Below are positions 26,638 through 34,899 of a stretch of 64,000 nt of DNA, piece after piece; the stretch's first letter is position 1; every line of letters starts with the position of its first letter. The position numbers and the translations under genes are program-made. This DNA comes from Rotaria macrura (Eukaryota; Rotifera; Eurotatoria; Philodinida; Philodinidae). Under the pieces are notes generated by a model. It saw only the letters and a program-made list of their open reading frames with translations, did no database searches and was not told the DNA's origin. The stretch is from the NCBI GenBank assembly GCA_900239685.1, contig OENT01000034.1, positions 1-64,000 on the forward strand, in the 5' to 3' direction.

Positions 26638-27930
26638 ATCATGAACCATTATTTCTTCATTATGTAACAACATTTGATGTGACAATGTTACCATTAATTA
26701 AAATTCAACGTTTATGTTTATGTTCATGTTCACAATTAAAACCATCAGATTTAACAGATGAATTTTGTTTACAAACAATCAAAAATCTTATCTATTTATC
26801 GAAGATTCTTATTTTATTCGATTCAAATCATTTCGATCTAGTTGTTAAACGTTGTTGTCGTTTAACAACATATGAATCAACGAAATATCCAAATGAGTTT
26901 GTACGTCGTTCATCGATTCTTAAATGGATGGCTGCACTGATACTTGATCTTTCATCTCATTTAACAACATACTTAAAATCATTTTTAACTGTTATTGAAC
27001 GTGAAATTGAACGTGATGAAACAACAATAAATTTACCATTGAAAACACTTGCCCAAGATGTATTCGATGTATGCAAACGTCATTGTGATATTCATTTGAT
27101 AACAAGTTTGTATGCAGATATAGCCACACAGCGACGAACGAAACGTTTAGAACGTAAACAAAAATTAGCTGTCTTAGCCATTAATCAACCAGAAATCATT
27201 TATCGTAAGAAACGTCTTAAACAAACTAAACGTTTAGGTTTAGGGAAAAAGAAACGAATGAAAGCTATTGAAAATGGAAAGAAAAATCGACGAAAAAAAC
27301 CAAACAATAAAACAAGTGAAGATATTGATGACTTTTAGTTATGAATTTGTTTTCTTTGTTATTGTGTTTTTGTTTATGCAATAGCTCCCCAGTGAAAAAT
27401 ATTCACTGATTTCAATCGGATTTTTCTGCACCATAATCAAAATTAAAATCGATTGATAAGTTTGATTATCCTTGATCATGAACTAACCATTATTTAATAT
27501 TGTAACTCATCCCATGTGAAATTTCCTGATTGAAATCGGATTACTCTGCAGCGAAATCGAAATTACTAATGGATTTGTAATCTTGATTTTGCTGCAGAGT
27601 AATCCGATTTCAATCAGAAAATTTCACATGGGATGAGTTACAATATTAAATAATGGTTACCTCATGATCAAGGATAATCAAACTTATCAATCGATTTTAA
27701 TTTTGATTATGGTGCCGAAAAATCCGATTAAATTCACCGAATATTTTTCACTGGGTCGCTGTTATCCCTTTTTTGTTAAAGGAAATTAAATAAAACAAAA
27801 TTTATTACTCACAAGCATGTAAAAAAATCTTCATTCTCTTGATTAGATAATAAAAAAATATCATTCACCGAAATAAAAAGAAGTGTATTTTAATTTCATC
27901 GAAAAACTCTTACTTCGGATGAAATTGAAA
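26638..27930 (+). pseudogene. Duplicated 3' end of UTP20 (last exon and 3' flank)
   Basis: This segment repeats 13656-14580: most of UTP20 exon 7, its stop codon, the 3' flank and the gap up to the stop codon of the neighbouring PARP gene. The reading frame from HEPLFLHY to the terminal DDF and TAG (27336-27338) is intact, about 230 residues. Against the source I count five substitutions in about 700 coding bases, four of them amino-acid changing (A to T, S to L, K to T, A to G). The 3' flank is clearly more diverged and contains an inserted 368-bp palindromic element. There is no plausible splice acceptor or promoter at the left edge, so I treat it as a truncated non-functional copy. A short protein of 219 residues could start at the Met at 26679, but nothing shows that it is expressed. 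Confidence 0.9.
27388..27755. mobile_element. Palindromic foldback MITE (368 bp)
   Basis: The ends are CCCAGTGAAAAATATTC and its exact reverse complement. The two halves continue to pair with few mismatches for about 165 bp each, around a short central loop near 27560-27590 (GCTGCAGAGTAATCC against GGATTACTCTGCAGC), so the whole element can fold on itself. The original locus near 14405 is an empty site; comparison suggests a 2-bp duplication (TC). There is no coding capacity. The superfamily is uncertain: the short target duplication and CCCAGTG end do not decide it. Confidence 0.9.
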
Positions 27931-28103
27931 CTGTTTCATATTAATTGAGGAGGCTTGTAAATGAAATTCCCCTCCTGATTCTTTATTTTAGAAAGTACCA
28001 CTAGACTTCCCTCATAATGTAATAAATGACCATAACTTAGAACGTTTTAGAGATTTTTCATTTTCAGAGAGAGAGTCATATTTTAAGGTTTCTAGCCTTT
28101 ATT

Positions 28104-28523
28104 TTACAAAAAAAAAGAAAAACACGACAGAAAAAAGAGAAAGAAAACAAAGGAAAAACATAAAAGGAGGAAAAACCCTCTTTTCGGCGACGGGTGACCA
28201 CCAAAACCAGAACCAGAACCACTTCCATATCCTGTGATCTGAAAATAGGTGATCACCTCGCCGCCTTTCATACGGGCCTCTAAGTGGTCCGCCTCTCGGG
28301 TCGCCAGCTCAGCCTCTAACTGGCGGACACGGTGTTCGAGGCTCGCAGCTTTAGCCATGGCCGCCGCCAGTGCCACCTGGGTCTCAGTCTTGTCAGCTTT
28401 CACTTGGGCTGTAGCTTCGGCGAGTGCCGCCATTCGGGCGCGGGCCACGATTCCCCGCAGACGTGAACTTCTGCAATTATCACATATTGTGGGACGAGCC
28501 TTGCGTTGATGGTAGCTTAAAAA
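28104..28523 (-). CDS. GC-rich coding patch, Ala-rich coiled coil of unknown origin
   Basis: A stretch of strikingly GC-rich sequence in an otherwise strongly AT-rich region. The minus strand keeps an open frame that reads, after a possible acceptor TTTTTAAG near 28524, a CDNC motif, then an Ala/Glu/Arg-rich segment with heptad character (LEHRVRQLEAELATREADHL), then a Gly-Ser tract (GYGSGSGSGFGG) and HPSPKR, before running into low-complexity sequence. Abundant G/C at third positions contrasts with UTP20 or the PDZ gene. I do not recognise the family. It could be the last exon of a gene whose other exons lie near 30.3-30.5 kb, or a transferred fragment. No start codon is assigned; the exon edges are tentative. 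Confidence 0.4.
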   Translation of the reverse strand, partial: FLSYHQRKARPTICDNCRSSRLRGIVARARMAALAEATAQVKADKTETQVALAAAMAKAASLEHRVRQLEAELATREADHLEARMKGGEVITYFQITGYGSGSGSGFGGHPSPKRGFFLLLCFSFVFFLFFLSCFSFFL

Positions 28524-28996
28524 ATGTTATAAAAAAAAACTGAGAATTAAAATTAAAAAAACTTCGAGGTCTAAAGAAGTGCGCTCTCTACTCTACAGTA
28601 TGTAAAACAAACTAAAACTATGCGTATCCTGTTTAAATTGTTCTCCCGATCTTTGCACATTGTTCTCTTATTTTGATGATTTAAAGAACGAAAATTAAAA
28701 CGAAATGAAGAAAAAATCAGCAAGGAAATAAGAAAAACAATCGTGTATATAGCTATGCGAATCTTTTCCGTTCCTTTCTCGCATTGTTCTCATGAGAACG
28801 ATGACTAGAAGTGAGGTCAGTGAGCAGATAGAACGACGACGACGAGAATAAAACAATTTCTAATGGGCTGACCGAAAACAATCGAAAAAGTAAGTCCGCG
28901 AAGATGCTCGTAGGATGAATGTTGGACACTTAACTGAAAAGAACGTGCAAAAATATGAACCGTCATTCCCTCATATAACGCAGCTTCTCTCATGTG

Positions 28997-29004
28997 CGTT
29001 TACA
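28997..29004. repeat. Target-site duplication, left copy (outer hAT-like element)
   Basis: CGTTTACA immediately precedes the CAGGGGTGGC end and recurs exactly at 30228-30235 after the opposite end. An 8-bp duplication is diagnostic of hAT-type insertion. Confidence 0.85.
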
Positions 29005-30227
29005 CAGGGGTGGCGCGAAACGGTTAGAGCAGTGGGAGGGTCTATCCTAATATTGGTGAAAACGTCAAAAATCGGAGAAAACTATCAGATAGCTTTTTCC
29101 AAGATGAAAAAAGCTCATTGCCAATTTTCCTGACTTGAATCAATTGATTTTACTAAAAAAATCCAAAAAAATCAAGAAAATTCGATTTAATCTATCTCAC
29201 CTTGCATTGATATTTAGAAAAACAAGGATTCAAAATTTTATTGTGTTAATCGACTCACTGATTTTTTTAAATTTAAAATAAAAAAATCAGTTGTTTTGTG
29301 CTTGGCTTTCTCCATCATTGAAAAATAACTATACATTGGTTCTCTGAAACCGGAGAAAATCATCCAGTTGATTTCTCCAAAATCGTATTGAAATTCTTTG
29401 TAAACTAATTTCACCCAACTTAAAAGTGATCCATCAAAATTGTCGAAATCGGAGAAAGTCCAGATCAATTGAGCAGTAGGGATGTGAAGGGTAACCTTTT
29501 CTCTTACCCTGTACCCGGATAAAGGAATTTTTCTGTATCATTTGTCCTACCCTTCCCTGTAGGTCCTCTAACATGCACCCTACCCTACCCTGCAAAAGTT
29601 TTAGATTTGTTTACCCTACTCTACACTGTAAATTTTACATTATAATATCTTTATGGCTTGTTATTCTTATTCTTCCTCACTCCACAGAACCACCAGCCAT
29701 GCTTTAAGGTTCATCAAAGTGACCTCATTTTTTCGCATCTTATGTAATTTTTGATAATTTTTTGGACATATTTACAAATAAAAATCGTTGTAACAAAGCA
29801 TAAATTTAAAGAAAACAATACAACAAATGAAATAACAAATGAAATCCAACCGATTTTTTTCACCTACGTTCGAACTTATATCATTACTATATAAATGCAA
29901 TATACTAATGCGTTTTTGTGATTGAATTACAGTTGGCTTGTTCATTCTACACATGAGTAATGGTTGGGATATGCCGCTCGAAGTGAGTCACCTTCTCAAC
30001 GACTGAGCTAAGAATACGTTTACTTTAATTTTCAATGATTTCAGTCTTTTTCTGACTCAACTTTAATTTATTGGATCTTTACTTCCACGAGATTGTACTC
30101 CACTCCTCTGAATGCATACCGTGCACCCTACCATACCCTGCAGGGTAGGAGAGGACAGGGTAGGTTAACCCTGCACATCTTTACTGAGCAGGGATGGGGT
30201 GCCCCCCCCCTAAGGATGCCACCCCTG
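29005..30227. mobile_element. Outer hAT-like non-autonomous element
   Basis: It begins CAGGGGTGGC and ends GCCACCCCTG, a perfect 10-bp terminal inverted repeat, and is flanked by the exact 8-bp duplication CGTTTACA. These are the hallmarks of the hAT superfamily. It spans 1223 bp now; removing the second element nested inside it (707 bp plus one 8-bp duplication) leaves 508 bp. It has no transposase-like frame and must have been mobilised in trans. Internally it has A/T-rich direct echoes (for example a CGGAGAAAA motif near 29071 and again near 29351), of unknown meaning. Confidence 0.85.
29477..30183. mobile_element. Nested hAT-like element with CCCTACCCT tracts
   Basis: The left end TAGGGATGTGAAGGGTAACC pairs imperfectly with the right end, whose reverse complement begins TAAAGATGTGCAGGGTTAAC. 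Flanks are TTGAGCAG (29469-29476) and CTGAGCAG (30184-30191), a near-perfect 8-bp target duplication. Both subterminal regions are rich in CCCTACCCT/CCCTGCAGGG blocks. No transposase frame is visible. It sits inside the outer hAT-like element, so it inserted later. Confidence 0.8.
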
Positions 30228-30235
30228 CGTTTACA
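30228..30235. repeat. Target-site duplication, right copy (outer hAT-like element)
   Basis: Second exact copy of CGTTTACA, directly after the GCCACCCCTG terminus. Confidence 0.85.
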
Positions 30236-30304
30236 CTGTCACTCGCGTATTTTTAATTTTTATTTTCACTCATGCAAAAATGGAGTTTCTTTTCTCTTAC
30301 CAAA

Positions 30305-30512
30305 TAGCCATTATCATCGCAGGCTCGTCCGCTGATCTCATCGCCCAGCTATAATTAACAGTAAAAGCTTAAACACAAGTGAAAATTTACCTTGATGAGC
30401 AACATACCTGCGGGGGGGGGGCGGCTGCTTGGGGTGAAACCATAGCTCCTCCGTCGCTTGACGGAGGTGCCACGATTTCGTAATACTTATGGGAAGAAGT
30501 ATCCGACATATC
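30305..30512 (-). CDS. Two putative exons of an unknown GC-rich gene
   Basis: On the minus strand a TTATTTCAG acceptor is followed by a frame starting MSDTSSHKYYEIV, continuing through APPSSDGGAMVSPQ and an Ala/Pro tract (encoded by ten consecutive C) to CAG and a GTATGT donor near 30408. After a short intron ending TTAATTATAG, a second frame in the same phase reads LGDEISGRACDDNGYL and stops at a GTAAGA donor near 30307. The composition and codon use are unlike those of the conserved genes. A decayed relative of the first exon lies near 32500-32555. No family is recognised; the next exon may be the GC-rich patch at 28.1-28.5 kb, but the phase does not join simply. Confidence 0.4.
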
Positions 30513-31710
30513 TGAAATAAAACCAAAACTACATGTATATTACAGCGTCTAAAAGGCACGGAAATTATATCCATATTATTCTTTGTTGAACAATAAAATT
30601 TTGAAGATGCCTCGTAGAAGCGACAATCATAAGTAGGAGTTAGGCGAAAAGGGGAAAAGAAAATTTCATAACTAGCAACGAAAGTGATAGAGTTTTTCTC
30701 GAACCATAAAACGCTAAAGTGATCCTGTCAGTTTACTGAAACGAAAAATACTATATTGAACAAAAAAATTCATGTTTCATGCAACAAGAAACTTCATAAA
30801 ATTAGAAAAAATCACAACTGATCAGTGAAGTTTTGTTTATTTTAATGATCTGCATTGCATCATTATCATATAAAAGGACGAATCACTGATAGGTACCCAA
30901 GTCGATGATTACGGACTCCATGGACGAACGTTTTCGATCATATACGATGGCGTACACGACCGTATTTCTTCGTAATACATGGCTCAGTATTACGATCGTA
31001 TTTATCCGTGACGTATATGAAGGTGTACAGTCGTTTCTGATCGCAAAAGACCTTAGTAATAGATCGTATTTCGCCGTAAACGATCGATGCACAACAAAGT
31101 GTAGGATTTTCATCAAGATGATGATAAACGGCGACTTTCTTGTTTCCGTAGATAATCGTATTTTACCGTACACGATCCAGAGAAATACGGTCGTAATACT
31201 GAGCCATGTATTACGCTGAATAACGACAAAATAAGGTCACGGCGGCCGTATTAACACTCATATGGTCGTTAACGATCGTGAGGAATCGACCTGGGTAGAA
31301 CGCGAAAAGGGCTTTCTTCAATCTCACAAAATTCATTTGTCTTTTCATAGATGTCTTTAGTGCCTAATCGAAATGATTAAACTACAGGCTTAATCAGTTC
31401 GATTCGTTGTAATTTCAATTGATTTTACATTGAACTAATTTTTCGAAAGCGAATTTCTTTAATTCATGGCTTCAAATGTATCATGTGTAAATATTCTTAA
31501 CAGAATCAAAACTTTCATTTGTATCGGTTTCAAAAGCCAGTATATGGCTAAAGGTACTATGTGATACTTACTCAAATATGACATAGTTCCCAATCCTCAC
31601 CCATATTTATGAGACATTCACGCTCAATTACATTTCACAGTGTACCTTTTTGAAACAGATGTCTGTTCTCTTTTTATTTTCTCCCTTCTCTGATGAATAA
31701 GAAAGTAGCT
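30480..31710. repeat. Old direct tandem duplication, left copy
   Basis: Blocks of this segment reappear in the same order and orientation at 32500-34070. Shared landmarks include the SDTSSH exon, a stretch before AATCACTGATA, a block around ATAGATGTCTTTAGTGC (31349 and 33731), one around AGAATCAAAACTTTC (31503 and 33893) and one around GACATAGTTCCCAAT / GACGTAGTTCCCAAT. Identity is moderate, so the duplication is old. This copy contains a 400-bp MITE that the other lacks. Confidence 0.75.
30896..31295. mobile_element. TA-flanked MITE with inverted repeats (400 bp)
   Basis: The ends read CCCAAGTCGATG and, reversed, CCCAGGTCGATT; both are flanked by the dinucleotide TA (30894-30895 and 31296-31297). 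A 33-bp block around TAATACATGGCTCAGTATTA occurs at 30971-31003 and inverted at 31183-31215 with one internal difference. The homologous right copy of the tandem duplication (around 33668-33680) is an empty site. TA duplication suggests a Tc1/mariner-type mobiliser. CG-containing words such as ATCGTATTT recur inside. There is no coding capacity; the frames visible on both strands are by-products of the palindrome. Confidence 0.85.
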
Positions 31711-31733
31711 AGCTTTCACTTACCAGGTCGACA

Positions 31734-32014
31734 TACATCCTCACCACATTTTCGTCGACGGAGATAATCTTCTCTCTATAATGAAAAGAAAAAACTATAA
31801 TCAAATTGAAAATTTTTGGCAAGGAAAAGCATAATGAACGCAGGCGGCTGCATCAATTAAACTCGGAGGAGACGTAGGTTCACCAAATTCTACCGACAAG
31901 TAGTCTATGACGACATTCATACAGAATATTCGCGTCAAATCGATCGATGTAATACTTCCCCCATGCTCTGCATTTCTTGGCGCCCATTTAAAACTTTCCT
32001 TTTAGCGACGATAC
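31734..32014 (-). pseudogene. Coding-like fragments of unknown protein
   Basis: On the minus strand from about 32014 to 31815 an open frame reads ESFKWAPRNAEHGGSITSID and later DYLSVEFGEPTSPPSLIDAA. It has protein-like composition, is bounded upstream by a possible acceptor (GCTAAAAG) and has no obvious donor except a weak GTTCAT. A second exon-like piece, about 31774-31735, follows a CATTATAG acceptor and ends at a GTAAGT donor. I recognise no family. These could be exons of the gene that also gave the fragments at 30.3-30.5 and 32.5 kb; lack of an overall frame suggests decay. Confidence 0.3.
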
Positions 32015-32499
32015 TTACGAAAGTTTACGTCGCATCACAATCTCAGATAAGGAGCATAATCCTCCATTGACATATCGTAATTCCCAGCTAAGATTAGGGT
32101 TTTATGAGGACTTTTAATTAGTCGCGGATATAAATGTTGATACTTCTATGGCTCTGCAATGTAGTAGTCGCTCAATCACTCTTTTTCTCATACACAAGGA
32201 GAAAGCTAAAACGTAACATAAGTGTAGAGGGAGTACACGTGGCATAAGGAGAGAGGGACAAGATCAGAGTGTGAGAAAACGAGACATGAGAAGAAATTTA
32301 AGACGAGTCCACATGTTGTATTCAAGGCAAATATATTAGGAACAGAGAGCAGAGGTATTATCAGAGACAGTGGATGAGAGACATAGTGGTGCAGTAAAGG
32401 GATACATGCGAACTAGAGAAGATTGAAAGACGAAGTGGATAAAAGCCTTCTTGTCTTCGTTAATTTCGAGAACCCCTTTCTCGTATAAGTTGACTTACT

Positions 32500-34070
32500 T
32501 TATGGATGACCTCTATTTCTTCATACTAATGCGCGGAAGTATCTGAGTTATCTGAAAAAAAGCATAATTATATGGATAATAGAGCACAAAAAAGAACACG
32601 AAATCATTTGAATATATGCTTTATTGAACTAAAAAAACTTTAAAAAAATAAATGTGAAAACTCCGGACTTAAGTCTGAGAGTTATGTTTACTTCAAAAAG
32701 TGAATGAGACAATTCAATCATTCTAGAATGTGTGCACGAAAGAAGTATCCTGGGAAACCTTTTTGGGAAACCCCAAAACTAGTAGTCATCTGAGACATAT
32801 CTAGGCATTTCGTTTCTGGATGTAGTTTTTGTGTATTTCTAGACCTTTTTCAGGCGATGGTTTTTTTAGAAAGCTGCGACTTGGTTCAAAACTAATATCA
32901 GATTCTGAATCAACGTTAAAAACTGAGGTGATTTATATACGTTGTGGATAGTTCAGAGAAAAACCGTTTTTTTGAAAAAATCCCTGTACCCAGCCCCCCC
33001 CCCCCTCAGGGATTGTTTGGTCAATAATGACAATTTTTTCGATAACTCAGCCATTTCTTGACGGATCGAATCCTTCTCACCTTCGAACTCGCCGAGATAT
33101 TGATAAGGCAATTCTGTCATAAAATTTCAGCTCCATCGAATGTATTTGTGAAGAGTTATCGTGTAAACGGACAGCCGGACACACTGACCGATTTTAGAGT
33201 GTACTCACTTTTTGAGTACACAAAACGAAGTAAAAAATCACAAACTCAAGCTATGGAAACAAGGGACGAAGAAAAGGACAAGAAAGAATATTTCTAAAAG
33301 AAGAAAACACTATTTTCTTAATAAAAACTTACCCGAGAGGCTGGAACTAATTAATTATGAATATAAGTAGAAATGCTCGGTTAAAATATTTCGAAAGATA
33401 CGAAAACTAAAATAAAAGCATGAGCAGTCAAAAACAGTTGAAAATTTCTGATAAAGAAATGAAAGTGAAAACGTTTTTGCCAAAATAAAAACCCAGAAGT
33501 AAAGTTATGATGACAACAATACAAGAGGAGTACTATAAAACTGAAAATAACGTGATTTTAAGTGCAGGAAGACGCTTAAGAAAATTAGAAAGAAAAGCAA
33601 ATGAAGAAGAATGTTTTGTGTTTTTCAATACATCTGTATTATATCTGTATCTTATAGAAGGACTAATCACTGATAAATAGAATGGAAAAAGTGTTTTCTT
33701 GACTCTCACGAAATTCATTCGTATTTTTATAGATGTCTTTAGTGCATAATCGAACTTATCGAACTAACTGTAGGCTGAATTCAAATGATTCATATAGTGA
33801 TCAAAATTTTTTAAAATTTATCGTGCAAAAGCGTATGTGTTTAATTCATGTTTGAAAATAAAGCTTTTCAAATCATCGTAAATAGAATCAAAACTTTCTT
33901 TTGTATCTGTTACCAGAGGCATGATGTGGTCCCTTGGTATTAGTTGATTCTTTACTCATATATGACGTAGTTCCCAATTCTCTCCCACGTATATCAGAAA
34001 TCCACACTCGATATCTTTTCATAGTGTAGGTCTTGGGAATCGATGTTTCTTTTCTTTTACTATCATATTA
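32500..34070. repeat. Old direct tandem duplication, right copy
   Basis: Counterpart of 30480-31710. Its version of the SDTSSH exon (minus strand near 32551) has lost the Met codon and carries an in-frame stop after SDTSAH, so it is decayed. It lacks the TA-flanked MITE but contains roughly 700 bp of additional sequence between about 32750 and 33500, including a run of twelve C at 32994-33005 flanked by ATCCCTG/CAGGGAT. Confidence 0.7.
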
Positions 34071-34129
34071 GCATAAGAAAAATGAAACATATTATTCCAG
34101 AGTGATGTTTCTTAATATTCTGCTTGAAT

Positions 34130-34465
34130 GAGGCACCAAACATAATAATTCTTCCCAGGTGAATGAATCCCATACCGAATCCGATGAAAGCTTATGGGAA
34201 TCCGAGTTGTGGAAACAGTAATGGATCCGACGGAAGAAACCTATTTTCTTATTTGAGTACGAATTAGCATTTAAACTCAACAGTAGAGACCTGTCTGATC
34301 ACACGATGAAATCCAATCGGATTCCGATAGTAGGATTCGATAAAATCCAACACTAGGGATCCGAATCAGGAATCGCAACCAGGAATCCGATGGGATTTCG
34401 TCGGATAAGAGAAACTCCGATAAAAATATGATCGGATCCGATGGTCGGAATGATTCTCCTCGGTT
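34130..34465. repeat. Patch of repeated ATCCGA/TCGGAT motifs
   Basis: About ten near-copies of ATCCGA or its complement occur in some 330 bp, in both orientations. The margins (CCCAGGTGAATGAATCCC on the left, GGAATGATTCTCCTCGG on the right) are weakly inverted relative to each other, so this could be a diverged MITE. I see no convincing target duplication. The minus-strand frame over it is a product of the motif. Confidence 0.45.
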
Positions 34466-34516
34466 CATGATCGCATATAAAACTATTTTCTTTTTAGTCA
34501 GATCAGCGGAAATCTA

Positions 34517-34606
34517 AAATAAAATGTCTTCTTCAACATTGCTAAGTAGAGGAACATACACACTTGGATCTTCTATCCATAGTTTTGGCGGTGGAACGTC
34601 TTGAAT
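34517..34606 (-). other. Isolated exon-like frame, unknown
   Basis: On the minus strand a CACTTAG acceptor is followed by an open frame reading IQDVPPPKLWIEDPSVYVPL and ending in a stop close to 34517. The preceding bases read SSPSDGEVENSTSVT and a stop in another frame. The composition looks coding, but no family is recognised and no neighbouring exons could be joined. It may belong with the orphan exons at 30-32 kb. Confidence 0.25.
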
Positions 34607-34899
34607 CTAAGTGACGCTTGTGGAATTTTCTACTTCGCCGTCGGACGGCGATGATCTATTTGTGCTAATAAAAATAGATACGAACAAAAGCTCCCACATT
34701 TTTTCGTTCGTTCTTCAACCAAAAAGTACCACAATTACAGAGTGACTTGAACTCGCATGAAGACTGAGGACAAATAGTTTTTGCATTGAAACTGGTGCAA
34801 ATTTTTCCAGGCTCTAAAATACACAATAAGTTGAACTTTGAGACAACCCCATAAAATCTTACGAAAATTAGCACATTTTGTCGTGAAATGAAAGTATTT

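Noticed and set aside
28249-28509. Plus-strand frame rich in Ala, Ser and Arg
   Set aside because: It is antisense to the GC-rich minus-strand frame, which has the better coiled-coil and Gly-Ser organisation; GC-rich DNA often leaves both strands open.
29982-30025. tRNA-like word TTAGCTCAGTCGTTGAGA on the minus strand
   Set aside because: It resembles an A box but no B box or pairing arms follow at the right distance, and it lies inside the inner hAT-like element.
30883-31219. Overlapping frames of about 100 codons on both strands
   Set aside because: They are produced by the inverted repeats of the TA-flanked MITE, so the two strands give similar peptides; no gene is implied.
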